Numbered from the stretch's first letter, positions 46,360 through 57,785 are shown. The stretch is DNA of 64,000 nucleotides from Calliopum simillimum (GCA_951812925.1 OX638368.1:17919187-17983186); one strand, 5' to 3'. Notes: generated by a model from the sequence alone, not told the origin. Numbers and translations are program-made.

Positions 46360-47420
46360 ATTTTTCAGCTTAGTTAATATATGAGCACATATTTTGACTT
46401 CAGTTGATAGTTTTTAAATTTTTTTGCTAATTAGACAATATTTTTGGACAAATTTAAATGGTTCGAGTGTATCAACTTTTCGATTTTGTGCTTTTCATCA
46501 TTTTCTAGCATTGTCAACAATCTCCGTCTTTTTAATCATTTTTGACATTCATGAATATTTTGGATTTTTATTAACAATGTTTCAATATAGTTGAGACTAT
46601 TCAAAATATCCGAGTTTATCCAAATTTTTCTTATTTTTTTCTATATTTTTCAAATTTCTTGGCTTTTTTTGACTTCATTAAGATTTTTCGAATTTCTCAA
46701 TACTTTTTATTATAGCCAATATTTTTGTTTTTTTTTTTTTTTTCAGAAACAAGATGCAGGAGGCATCTTTGGAATACCCGAGCATTTCAAAGGACCTACG
46801 CCCATTTGTTATGTAGTGTATACTAAAAAACTTCCATCTCATCATCAAAGGACTCATTTTCTACCCCGAAACTTCGGTTGTCGCCGTTTTCAACAGTTTC
46901 CGACTTCGGTCAACATTTTTCGTACTTATCAACATTTTTCGATTTTCTCAACATTTTCGACTTAATCAACATTTTTTGATTTTGTCAGTCAACATTTTTC
47001 GTACTCATCAACTTTTTTCGATTTTGTCAACATTTTCGACTTTATCAACATTTTTCGAACTTCTCAATATATTTCGCCATTTTTAACAATTTCGACATCG
47101 GTCAACATTTGTCTTGCTTATCAACATTTTTCGACATTCTCAATATTTTCGAATGTATCAACATTTTTCGACTATCTCAACATTTTTCGAATATATCACC
47201 ATTTTTTCCAATTTCTCAATATTTTTCGCCATTTTTAACAGTTTCTACAACGGTCAACATTTTACGTACTTATCAACATTTATGGATTTTTCATAATATT
47301 TCGAATGTATTCAACATTTTTCGACTTTATCATTATTTTTTGATTTTTTAAACTTTTTCGGCACTTTCAACATTTTTGACTTGGTCATAATTTTTTCGAA
47401 TTTATCAGCATTGTGGTACT
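46360..47420 (-). repeat. degenerate array of TCAACATTTTTCGA units
   Basis: Continuation of the same minus-orientation repeat family, with units such as CGACTTTATCAACATTTTTC and TTCTCAATATTTTTCG. A non-repetitive patch at about 46745-46900 sits inside it after a poly-T tract. Confidence 0.7.
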
Positions 47421-47429
47421 TCGTTATCG

Positions 47430-48235
47430 ATTAAAATCTGCATTTTCGATCCTTTTCCGTCATATTTTGTGTCATTTTCATCGTGACATTATAGGACTTT
47501 AGTCATGGATCGCTACACGAAAGAACAACGCATTGAAGTCGCGGAATTTTGGATCTTAAATTCCAAGTCAATTTCAAAAAATCATCATAACAACCAAACC
47601 TGCCGTATCTGGGGCTCGGAAAATCCACAAGTGATCGTGGAGAAGCCAATGCATCAACCGCGAGTCACTGTTTGGTGCGGTTTATGTGTCGGGCCGTTTT
47701 TTTTCGAAGATGAGGTGGGAAACACCGAAAATGTCAATTCTGAGCGGTACCACATTTTGTTGGAGGACTACTTTGTGCTGGAGATTGAATCTTAGGGTCT
47801 GGACGATATGTGGTTTCAACAGGACGGCACTACATCACACACAACTTGCCTCAATTTGGACTTTTCGCGTCGCAAATTCCCGAACCGTGTAATTTCTCGT
47901 CGCGGTGAATTGGCCGCCCAGATCATGCGATTTGATTTGATGCCGTTAGACTTTTTTCTGAGGGGTTAACGAACTATAAAGTCTATGTGAATGATCCGAA
48001 GACGATTCCAGACTTGAAAAGCAATATAACATCGGTGTTTCGGGCCATTCCGGAGGCCTTACTGGAAAATGTTATCGAAAAAAATAGTCGCGGTAAACAT
48101 ATGCGAGAAATTATTTCCACACATAGTCCTATTGTGTGACCTTTCGAACGAAATAAAATATTTGGAAAAATTCCGAACCGTTTAAGACGTGTGGTAAATA
48201 CTTTGACTTTGAATAAAACGTAATGGAACACCTTT
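47430..48235 (+). pseudogene. internally deleted mariner/Tc1-superfamily transposase copy
   Basis: Starts with an ATG at 47505 and MDRYTKEQRIEVAEFW, the usual N-terminus of this transposase group, then jumps after about 25 residues to the catalytic half: CRIWGSENPQVIVEKPMHQ, RVTVWCGL, GPFFFEDEVGN. A stop follows ENVNSERYHILLEDYF. In the next frames WFQQDGTTSHT, RFDLMPLDFFL and a C-terminal remnant are readable. So it combines a large deletion with several frame breaks. The catalytic Asp residues of the QQDG and PLDFFL motifs remain. Clear terminal repeats were not found. Confidence 0.8.
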
Positions 48236-48660
48236 TATATCAATATCTAGACATTTTCGACTTTTCCAAAGTTTTTTCGAGATTATCTAGTATCATGCAT
48301 TCCACAGTATCCGAGCTCATAACATTTTTCGATATACTCATCAGCATTTTTCGAGCTTACCAATATTTTTTGATTTTTCAACATTTTCGACATTTTTTTT
48401 CGGTCGAAGAGACCGATTTTCGTCTTGGGTCAACATTTAACATTTTTCGATCTTCTACCAATACTTCATAACTTCAGGGTGTTTCGACTTTTCCAAAACT
48501 TTTTTAGTTACTCAGATTATCAAAATTTCTCAACATTTTTCGAGCCCATAAATATTATTGGAGTTTGACTAAATTTTTCGAATTTCTCGATATTTTCCAC
48601 TTTTTCTTACTTTAACAACATTTGTCAAATTTTCCAAACTTTTTCTGATTTTTAGATATT
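48230..48660 (-). repeat. degenerate array of TCAACATTTTTCGA units, right part
   Basis: Same repeat family resumes after the transposase remnant, suggesting the element inserted into a pre-existing array. Confidence 0.6.
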
Positions 48661-48664
48661 ATGC

Positions 48665-49880
48665 ATCTAATTCATATTTGTGAAAATTTCTACTTTATTG
48701 GATTATTATTTCATATGATATACATCATATGTGTCAGAAAAGTAGGCTTATGAAAAATTTTATGTAATTTTTTCTGCCTCTATCGATCAATCAACTTAAG
48801 GCTGCACCATGGCTAATCCAGACAAAACTAAAGTGCACTCTTCTTCGCCAACAAATGCAATATAAAATACCAAATACAAAAAAAAAAAAACTAAATGAAA
48901 TTCTTTAACAATGACACAAAACAACAACAAGATAAAAAAATAGCTAACAAGTTTATAAATATTTTTTTTTTGTTCTTTTCTTCTAAAAGATCGTTTATCT
49001 CACACATGCTATGGTTACCCATTCCAATTGTGAGTTGTATCTGTCAGAGTTTTGTTCAGAGCATTTGAAGATATCCAGTAGAGTTATGAATTCATTTGAA
49101 AAACGTAGAGTAGAACTCATCATACCAACACAATGATGCATAAGAGTAAAGAAATGAATGCATTCATTCACTTAATTGGATTTTATTGTGTAGCAAAGCG
49201 ATACAACAACAGCAGCAACAACAAAGAAACAACAACAAAACAACATTTTGCATTGCAACAAAAAGTTAGAAAAACCAAATCACTGTTGAACTCTGAAGTG
49301 GCAGGAAGTCAATTGTAGGTGTGGCACCCACCACCACCAGCTACCATCATCATACCAACACTCAAGTTGGTTTTGTTGGTTGTATGTGAGAGTGTTATGT
49401 TGCTGGTGTTGTTGCTTTTGCATTTAATGACAGACGACATTCAAAAATGCGCAGTCAACAACAATAAAAGTTGATATTTTGTTTTTTTTTTCAGAATTTT
49501 AATCAGCGGAATTGGTTTGTTGCGTTTTTTGTCGCTCTTTTTTATTGCTGTCAACTTTATCCCATTGAAGTGATCTCTCTTGATATGGCGGTAGATAATT
49601 GTTGCATGAAAGGAATCTATCTAGTAGAGCAGAACAGGAAAGTATAAAAAAAAAAAATAAAAAAAAAAATGGGAGAGTACAAGTGGTCGACAAATATTGG
49701 AAACACTGAATAAATTAAAATTAACATAGTAGATCGAACAAGTAGATAAATGTCACAAAAAATAATAGATGTTCGAATTTGAATGTTTTTAATTGTTAGG
49801 TGAGATTTTGAATTCAATACCTACCTCCTGCTCAACTTATGCTCTAACTTATAAAAAAAGTTAAAAGCACTGCATAAATA
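48665..49880. other. no recognisable gene
   Basis: CAA-rich low-complexity DNA (49190-49270) and short ORFs without domains. Slightly less AT-rich near 49.3-49.4 kb. Nothing specific supports an exon. Confidence 0.45.
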
Positions 49881-50100
49881 ACTGACAAAAAATTATCGCA
49901 AAACATGTAAATATATCATGCGATAAATTTCATAAATATAAAATGTCATGCGATCTAAGTCTCATGGCATAAAAATTTTGTAGTCCTAAAAATGTTGACG
50001 AAAAAAATAGAAAACAGGATAAAAATGTCATGCGATAAATTGTATAAGAATAAAATACCATGCGATATAAATCTTAAGGGATAAAAATTTGATTATTCAA
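49880..50100. repeat. degenerate repeat around TCATGCGATAAA
   Basis: (T/A)CATGCGATA(A/T)A or variants near 49918, 49947, 50029 and 50060, alternating with TAAAAAT(G/T)T. The same repeat resumes at 54070-54960, so the DNA between, with several elements, may have inserted into it. Confidence 0.6.
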
Positions 50101-50206
50101 AAATAAAATTTGACCAGTATTTCCAGAGTTCTGATTCAAATCACCGACCTTTGAACGATCTTTCTGAAAATTAAAATAATATATCGTAAGACTATAACAA
50201 ATAGTA

Positions 50207-51282
50207 GGGTAAGGGAGGGAAATATGGACCACCCATCTTTCTTTTTTAAATAAAACCCAAAATACATAAAACGAAAGAATTAATTTTATGTCATTCATTA
50301 AAGGAAACAATTTACATTTATTCTGATTCACTTTTAGATAAATATCTCATCAGGATAAAGAAAAAAAATTAAAAAACTGAAAATACTCAAAATGAAGATA
50401 AAAAAAAGTGTAGTGTAATATGGACCATATAGTCCATTTGGTACAGAAGTTGCATATAAAAATGTCACTTCCACATTCGGCATATTTTTCATGACTCCAA
50501 GAACGTCAGATTACACATTCAACCCAAAATTCGCCACGTCGATCTTCTGAGTAAAGGGTATTACATTATATGCATTTTTTATCATTTTTTTCCTTTGTAG
50601 TTCACAAATTACATATAATGACCATCAGACTCGTCATGAAAACTGCAGCTAGATTCCCCATCTGAAAAAGATGATAAATACATTTATTTTTAAGGGTTTT
50701 TTCTTTAGCGGTCCATACTACCCACAGCACGTGTTGGGAAAAAATTGGTTTTTTTATCAAAAACTCTTTTGGTTAATGAACTTATTTGTGCTAACCCGGT
50801 GTGCCAGGCGGTTCAAATTTCCGCTTTTTTATCCGTTACGGATCCGTTACTGATCCGTTGGCGGGAGAGATTCCCAAAAAAAACGTGAATCGTTTTTTTT
50901 TTTTGAAATTTCTCCCGCAAACGGATCAGTAATGATCCGCAACGGGTAAAAAAGCGGAGATATGAACCGTCTGGCACACTGGGAATGAAATATAAATGGC
51001 ATTCACTGACTTTATATAATTAACCATTTATTTAAAAACGCGATGTCTTTAAAGTGAAATAATGAAATATACTCATTAGAAAAAAATTATCACTGATCTT
51101 TTTTTTAGAAAAATCAACTTTACAGAAACATACGAGTTCAACGAACGCTAAAATCGCCCTACTATAAGCTTTAAGTATTAGCGTTAAGTTTGAACATGAA
51201 TAATGGTAAATCCTATTTCTGCAGTGGGAAATAACCGTGTGGTCCATATTACCCACGTAGTCCATATTTCCCTCCTTTACCC
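50207..51282. mobile_element. TA-flanked DNA element with terminal GGGTAAGGGAGGGAAATATG repeats
   Basis: Left end GGGTAAGGGAGGGAAATATG, then GAC; right end GTCCATATTTCCCTCCTTTA, then CCC, with TA on both sides. Further internal copies of TAATATGGACCA, GCGGTCCATACTACCCAC and GTGGTCCATATTACCCAC occur. Length 1076 bp. No transposase is recognisable. A separate hairpin element sits inside at 50795-50983. Confidence 0.7.
50795..50983. mobile_element. hairpin MITE nested in the 50.2 kb element
   Basis: Arms of about 75 bp: the left reads CCCGGTGTGCCAGGCGGTTC, TTCCGCTTTTTTA, CGGATCCGTTACTGATCCGT, GCGGGAGA and the right is its inverse with a few mismatches. The loop is A/T-rich (about 50870-50910). 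The whole could fold into a long stem. Confidence 0.75.
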
Positions 51283-51351
51283 TACGCAATTTTTTGATTT
51301 ACTAAAAATTTATAACATGACACCTACTAAGCGAACTTTTGTTAAGCCCTC

Positions 51352-52112
51352 CGTATATGCGATGTAGAAAATGTCTATAACAAATAGCATGGTGGGTTTT
51401 AAACGACATAAACTATGCGAAATACCACAACCGATTTTTTCCAGGATAATAATGTTGTGGAACGCTTCTAGAGTTGAAATATGCAAACCGTTAAGTATTA
51501 CGTGCAGATCTTTTTTAAAAAAGGTCGAAAAACGGTACACTTGAAAATAACACAACAAACAAAAAAAAAAAATGGTCAGTTTCGATGCTGAATCTGAATA
51601 CAGTCTCGCAGTTGCTATATCATAGAGTGAAAAATCCTATCAGAATCCACGTACGATTTTCCACTTAATGGTGTTATTTTCAAATGTTCAAAACTTTTTA
51701 AAGATAAACAATACAAGACCAATTCATAGCATATTTTGAAGACGAAAAATATCAGATAGTGCTGCTTGTAAAAGAAATGATCAAAACATTTTCGTGCGTC
51801 CTCTATATAACCTCAAAAATCGTGTTTTTGAACTTGTAGGTTAGAATATCTCACAAACTATACTTGATAGATCAATGCCGAGACTGCATTCAGTTTCATC
51901 GAAACTATTGATTTTTGTTTTGGTTTGTTGTGTTATTTTCAAGTGTAGCGTTTTTCGACCTCTTTTTATAAAATGCTGCACGTTGGATTTTGCGGTTTGC
52001 ATATTTCAACTCTAGAAGCATCCCACAACATTATGCTGGAAAAAATCGCATGTGGTATTTCGCATAATTTAAATCGTTTAAAACCCACCATGATACCTTA
52101 AGAGCATATACG
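51352..52112. mobile_element. inverted-repeat (fold-back) element
   Basis: Arms of about 230-250 bp: CGTATATGC, ATGGTGGGTTTTAAACGA, ATGCGAAATACCACA, CAACTCTAGAAGC-type and GTGTTATTTTCAAGTGTA phrases occur once in each orientation. The inner ends contain GATGCTGAATCTGAATACAG and its degraded inverse, close to the GCTGAATCCGAATCCGG motif in the 14.7 kb element. No coding sequence. Confidence 0.65.
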
Positions 52113-52114
52113 TT

Positions 52115-52790
52115 CTATTGGAATTTTTTAATATATTTTATTTGTCACCATTATTTATATGCAAAATATTTAGCAACAAATTATGAAACACAAGTTTTCT
52201 GCATCCAAAAATATTTAAGGGGATGCTTTATTCCAAAGATATTAATTTTGAAACTCATATTATCTTCCTGATCTGGGCCTGGGTCTACATGTCCCCCTCC
52301 TACACATAGCTCCAAACACTACAAGAAAAAAAAACAACATAATAACAACAAATAAAATTTAAAAAAAAAATAAATATTTCAAAATGGTTCTTACTGAAAG
52401 CTATCAACAAGATATTTAGTATATTGGACATTTTCCTTTTTTAAATTCGAAAACTCTGATGCAGACTGAAGGTAATTTTTTATATATATACCCGCGGAAA
52501 GCCGCTGAAAATTTTTAAATTTATAATCTTTTGTTAATGAAACAAAACATCGAACAATTGAAAATCAAAGGTTTGCGCCCATGAATTTGTTCATCTAATT
52601 AACAATATATGCATTGTATTTGAGAAATATAAAGAAGTTTTGATTTCAGATATTGTTATATTGCTCGTAGTTAATTACTTTTTATTCTAAAGACTTTCCA
52701 ATTTAATTTTAAAATTTCAATAACAAAGAACAAAGTCATTACAGTAGTAAAGAATGTGGATTTGTATATGGTCAATCTGAAAGTATAATA
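52115..52790. other. no recognisable feature
   Basis: AT-rich DNA without ORFs or clear repeats. Confidence 0.5.
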
Positions 52791-52795
52791 ATATA

Positions 52796-54049
52796 TTGGG
52801 TGTACAACTTAAAAACCGGAATTTGACGGTGGATGTCCGTACTAACAAATATCGTGAAAGCTCGAACTTTATATATATGTCATTTTGAAGGTACATTTGA
52901 CAGCTGTCAAAATCAGTCAACAAAACAATTTTATCTTGTGTGCATCATTATTATTTTTCACGATGAATAACTTCGAAAATTGGAGAAAAAGACAGCATTT
53001 GCGGGAGGTTCTGTTGGGTCATTTTTTTGCAAAGAAAACTGCTGCGGAAAGTCATAGTTTGCTTGTAGAAGTTTATGGGGACTATGCTCCAGCTGAATAA
53101 AGCTGTCGTGAGTGGTTTCGACGGTTTAAAAGTGGTGATTTTGATGTCGAAGGTAAAGAACGTCCTGGTCAGCCGAAAAAGTTTGAGGATGAAGAATTGG
53201 AGGCATTACTCGATCAAGATTCATGTCAAACGCAAGAAGAACTTGCAGAACCATTGGAAGTTGATCGAGCAACAATTTCCAGACGTTTGAAAGCCTTGGG
53301 AATTTTTCAAAAGATGGGAAATTGGGTGCCATACGAGTTGAAGCCAAGGGACGTCGAACGCCGATTTTTGATGTCCACAATGCTGCTTGAACGCCACAAA
53401 AGGAAGGGTTTTTTGCATCGTTTTGTCACTGGCGATGAGAAGTGGATCCATTACGATAATCCCAAGCGCAAAACAGCGTATGTCAAAAAAGGTGAGACCG
53501 GCCCATCACAAGCGAAGCCAAATATTCACGCTTTGAAGGTAATGCTCTGTATTTGGTGGGACCAGCTAGGTGTGATCCATTATGAGCTGCTGCCAGGTGG
53601 CCAAACCATTAATGCTCAGAAAATCCAGGCAGAGCGGCCAACGTATGCGACCAGACACGAGTCAATCATTTTCCACCACGATAATGCTCGGCCACATATT
53701 GCTGCCCCAGTCAAAAATTACCTGGAAAACAACGGAAAACAACGGATGGGAAATTTTGCCTCACCCGCTTTATAGCCCAGACCTTGCACCATCTGACTAC
53801 CATTTGTTTTGATCGATGCAGAATGCCCTATCAGGAATACGGTTCACTTAAGTTCAAGATATCGAAAATTGGCTCGATTCATTTTTGGCCGCCAAGCCGG
53901 CGCAATTTTTTTGGGATGGAATTCATAATTTGCCTGAAAGATTGTAGCTTCCAATGGACAATACTTTGAATAAAATATATTGTAACATTTTTCCACAATA
54001 AAGCATCAAATTTCGCTAAAAAATTCCGGTTTTTAAGTTGTACACCCAA
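52796..54049 (+). mobile_element. near full-length mariner element with broken transposase
   Basis: A 1254 bp element with 29 bp perfect terminal inverted repeats starting TTGGGTGTACAACTTAAAAA, flanked by TA on both sides. Size, TA target and transposase motifs are those of mariner (DD34D). The transposase is broken (see the separate entry). Confidence 0.93.
52963..53975 (+). pseudogene. mariner transposase, inactivated
   Basis: Starts ATG at 52963 with MNNFENWRKRQHLREVLLG (helix-turn-helix region). A TAA at 53098-53100 interrupts the frame after YGDYAPAE. The same frame then gives WFRRFKSGDFDVE, ATISRRLKALG, WVPYEL (mariner WVPHEL signature), FVTGDEKWIHYDN (first Asp) and IIFHHDNARPHIA (second Asp). 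At 53724-53743 a 10 bp sequence, GGAAAACAAC, is present twice in tandem and shifts the frame, so the third Asp motif (YSPDLAPSDYHLF) lies in another frame. Further stops follow near the C-terminus. Not functional as it stands. Confidence 0.9.
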
Positions 54050-54069
54050 TATGTATATAAAGTACTCAC

Positions 54070-54960
54070 AAAAAACTAGAAAAATGTCATACAATTAGCT
54101 CATGAAAAAACACATTTAATGTACGTTATAAGTTATTGACGAAAAAACAAGAAAAATATCATGCGATAAAAATGTCATGCGATATATTATATGAGCTTTA
54201 AAAAGGCATACGTTTAAAATCTCATGGAATATTTATTCCATTATTTGGGAACTTCAAAAACATAATACTTAATTTTTTCGTATGCAATTTTTTGCATATA
54301 AAATTTTCTTAAAATATCTCACTCAAATTTTGTAAATTTGAAAGAAATAAAAACGATAGCACTACACAAGTCATTAACACAAATCAGTAAAAATTCACTT
54401 TGCAAAGACTATGCGCAGAAAATCATATGACATTAAAATAACAATAAAGATCTCATGCGTTAAAAATGTGGAAAACTCAATTAATTTTACAGACTTTTAA
54501 TTCCAAATGATCTAGACTAAATATTATATAATATATCGCACTCACAAAAAAACTAGAAAAATATCATGAGATAAAAAAATGTTATGCGCTAAATTTTATG
54601 AGATTAAAACAGCGCTCGAGGAAAGCCACATGGCATAAATATTTGCAAATATCAAGAGAAAAACACTCACTTTTTTCAACTGATTAAATTAAATGAACTA
54701 TGATATGAATGTTTTGAAAAGGGAGCAGAGATTTTGAATCAAAAAGCTATGTACTTTGTGCATGCAATTTTCCACCTTCAAAATTTCCTTAACATACATT
54801 TACATATCTCATGAAAATTTTGTAAATCTGATAAAACAAAATTCAAAGAAATCAACTTATTAAAAAATCAGGCGATAAAAATTTTATGCGAAAAATTATA
54901 TTATATTAAAATGGTATTCGACATAGATCTCATGAGATAAAAATTTGCAAAACTTATGTG
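54070..54960. repeat. degenerate repeat around ATCATGCGATAAAA, second block
   Basis: Variants of AAAAATATCATG(C/A)GATAAAA and ATCTCATG occur near 54155, 54175, 54455, 54568, 54590, 54870 and 54930. Same family as 49.88-50.1 kb. Noncoding. Confidence 0.6.
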
Positions 54961-55182
54961 ATTTTGATGATCTTTGCTTTTGATTATCTGTGATGCCGAT
55001 TTGAAAAACTTCTTAATGAACACAACTTTTTCAGCTTCATACTTTATAGTAGTAGCTGATCTCAAGTAATATAAATAACTATGGGACTCATGAGAATTTT
55101 GAAATATATTGTTAGAATTACAAAATAATAAACGCCAGTAGTAATTAAAACGAATAGTTTGTTTGGACAGCACTGTGATAAA

Positions 55183-55560
55183 AGCAAAATAAAGTAGGCC
55201 TAAAAGAATGCAGTGAATAATTAGTACAACCGAATGGCACAATCCAACACAATAGAAATTTATGTGGTGAAATACTTAATAGCAAGCTAATGTAAAAACC
55301 TTTGAGATGCTAATAATTGTCGCCACCATCTAGTATTACAACGTTTTCAGCTGCATACTAGCTGATCTCAAGAAAATTGCACATATATAGCTATATGAAC
55401 TAATTTATATGGCCCCCACTAAAGCAAAATAAAGTAGGCCTAAAAAATGGCACAACCGAATAGCCACAATCCACCACAATAGAAATTCATGTGGTTAAAT
55501 ATGACATACTCTAGCTAATGTTAGAACCTTCGAGAGGCTGTTTATTTTCACCACTATCTA
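55183..55560. repeat. direct repeat, two copies about 240 bp apart
   Basis: AGCAAAATAAAGTAGGCCTA, ACAACCGAAT, CACAATAGAAATT(T/C)ATGTGG and AGCTAATGT(A/T)A(A/G)AACC appear at 55183-55335 and again at 55422-55560 in the same order. A second phrase, TTTTCAGC..CATACTAGCTGATC-like, recurs between them. Confidence 0.6.
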
Positions 55561-56406
55561 TTACACAAGTTTACAAAAAAATAAAATGTCATGGCGTTTT
55601 GATCAGACTATGTGTTTCCTAGGGACTTTGACGTCCTGAATCCGAATCCGGGGTCCGTTTTTTTCCAGACCGTCTGAGAAAAAAGATTTCAAGGTCATAT
55701 GGAGGTCAAAATGGGGTTCACGTGTCGTTTCGTGATAAATTCGCTAAAAGTCTGAAACTAATTTTAATAATTATTAAAGGCGATGCATATGATAAAGCAG
55801 TTCAGTGTTGGTTTATCTACAAAGAAGCCTTTGTTTAATTGCAGTGCAAATGTAAAGTACTCGTACTCATACGAGTGGCAATTGTTATTGTGAAATTTAA
55901 ATAAAATGATTTAAAATAAGAGAGAGATTTAGATTGCTTCAACATCCAGTTGTCGCACTTTTAAAAGTAATAACCATTATCTAAAGACTACAAATATCTT
56001 AACAATATACAGTGCTGTGCAAAACATTTGCAACCAAAAACACTTGAAACTGAATCACCAATTTTCGGCCACTTAAACAGATGCAAATAAAATAATTGGT
56101 ATGAGGTTTTATGTGATTTATATTGTAGTTTATAAACCAAAAATGAAAATTCCATACATAACTAATACAAAACTTAAACTTAAGTGCAATATAAAAATAT
56201 ATCGATATTGGCTGTGCAAAACATTTGCAACTATTAATTTAAATTAAAAATTAATAACTAAAAAAATCAATATTTAATGGAATAAGCCCTGTTTTTCATA
56301 ACAGCAGTGCATTTTTTTGGCATGGATGCGATAAAACTATTTACAAATGAATGCGGAATGTCCTGCTACCGTTTTTTTAACTTCATAAAACAACTTATCC
56401 TGTTTT

Positions 56407-56787
56407 CTAAATTTTTGATTGCATAATAAGCAATACATTTTCGTAACTTGACGATTTGATTGGGTTTAGATCTGGCGACTCTGCGGGGCATTGATGAACT
56501 TCAATATTTTCCCATTTTATCCAATCTTTTACCACTTTCGACGTGTGCTTAGGGTTGTTATCATTCAGGAATATCCCTTTTAGTGTCATTTTCCAAGTTG
56601 CATATGGCATCATACTATTTTTTAGTACGTCTTTATAATCATTAGACTTCATTATGCCTTCAACACTTTGAATTGGACCGATTCCTTGCGCAGAGAAGCA
56701 TCCCCAGACCCTGATACTACAATCTCTATGGTAGACAGTTCCTCTTGTATATTTCGGGCTAAGCCTTTCCATCCTTGGCCTTCTCAC
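56407..56787 (-). pseudogene. Tc1-like transposase C-terminal half, left inverted copy
   Basis: Open for 126 codons on the minus strand: MRRPRMERLSPKYTRG, CSIRVWGCFSAQGIGPI, FLNDNNPKHTSKVVKDWI (second catalytic Asp) and CPAESPDLNPI (Tc1 DD34E C-terminal motif). It stops early, soon after, compared with intact Tc1 transposases. The DNA-binding half and first catalytic Asp are absent from this copy. Confidence 0.85.
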
Positions 56788-56789
56788 AA

Positions 56790-57234
56790 AACTTTTACCA
56801 TCTTTTCTGACGAGTCCAAGTTTAATTTATGCGGATCGAGTGGTAACAGTCTTATGAGAAGACCAAGGATGGAAAGGCTTAGCCCGAAATATACAAGAGG
56901 AACTGTCTACCATAGAGATTGTAGTATCAGGGTCTGGGGATGCTTCTCTGCGCAAGGAATCGGTCCAATTCAAAGTGTTGAAAGCATAATGAAGTCTAAT
57001 GATTATAAAGACGTACTAAAAAATAGTATGATGCCATATGCAACTTGGAAAATGACACTAAAAGGGATATTCCTGAATGATAACAACCCTAAGCACACGT
57101 CGAAAGTGGTAAAAGATTGGATAAAATGGGAAAATATTGAAGTTCATCAATGCCCCGCAGAGTCGCCAGATCTAAACCCAATCAAATCGTCAAGTTACGA
57201 AAATGTATTGCTTATTATGCAATCAAAAATTTAG
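56790..57234 (+). pseudogene. Tc1-like transposase C-terminal half, right copy
   Basis: Reads TIFSDESKFNLC (first catalytic Asp region) at about 56800, then the same sequence as the left copy with VESIMK in place of VEGIMK. ORF calls that begin near 56668 run through the left arm in antisense and do not represent the native N-terminus. No DNA-binding domain remains, so it should not be an active transposase. Confidence 0.85.
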
Positions 57235-57638
57235 AAAACAGGATAAGTTGTTTTATGAAGTTAAAAAAACGGTAGCAGGACATTCCGCATTCATTTGTAA
57301 ATAGTTTTATCGCATCCATGCCAATGCCAAAAAGATGCACTGCTGTTATGAAAAACAGGGGTTATTCCATTAAATATTGATTTTTTTAGTTATTAATTTT
57401 TAATTTAAATTAATAGTTGCAAATATTTTGCACAGCCAATATCGATATATTTTTATATTGCACTTAAGTTTAAGTTTTGTATTAGTTATGTATGGAATTT
57501 TCATTTTTGGTTTATAAACTACAATATAAATCACATAAAACCTCATACCAAGTATTTTATTTGCATCTGTTTAAGTGGCCGAAAATTGGTGATTCAGTTT
57601 CAAGTGTTTTTAGTTGCAAATGTTTTGCACAGCACTGT

Positions 57639-57785
57639 ATCTGTGGCAGGAAGGAAAAACTGCTTAAGTCGATTTTTGATTAGAAAGCGCAGCAGTTTAA
57701 ATTTTGTTTTTTATGTATAGAATTCTAGTTGCTTTGTTTTTTTATCGAATATCGACTAAAGCAGTTTTTCCTTCCTGCCACAGAT
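57639..57785. mobile_element. short inverted-repeat element abutting the Tc1 palindrome
   Basis: Starts ATCTGTGGCAGGAAGGAAAA followed by ACTGCTT, and ends with the exact inverse, AAGCAGT then TTTTCCTTCCTGCCACAGAT. Loop about 90 bp, AT-rich. Its left end sits immediately at the TA flanking the Tc1 palindrome. Confidence 0.7.

Larger units (their letters stand above)
56010..57637. mobile_element. palindromic Tc1-like element (two inverted half copies)
   Basis: Ends CAGTGCTGTGCAAAACATTT and the exact inverse, flanked by TA. The left half (56010-56786) is an inverted copy of the right half (56855-57637), with a 68 bp unpaired centre (56787-56854). Each half carries the C-terminal part of the same Tc1-type transposase. 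Arms are about 780 bp and differ by only a few bases and small indels. The central spacer continues the right-hand reading frame upstream (FSDESKFNLC), so the right half is slightly longer in coding terms. Confidence 0.9.

Noticed and set aside
46745..46900. Possible exon after a long poly-T tract and CAG (KQDAGGIFGIPEHFK)
   Set aside because: It looks like an acceptor plus coding sequence, but there is no donor, no partner exon and no recognised protein.
56668..56800. Apparent N-terminus of the right Tc1-like ORF
   Set aside because: It is antisense of the left palindrome arm, not native transposase sequence.
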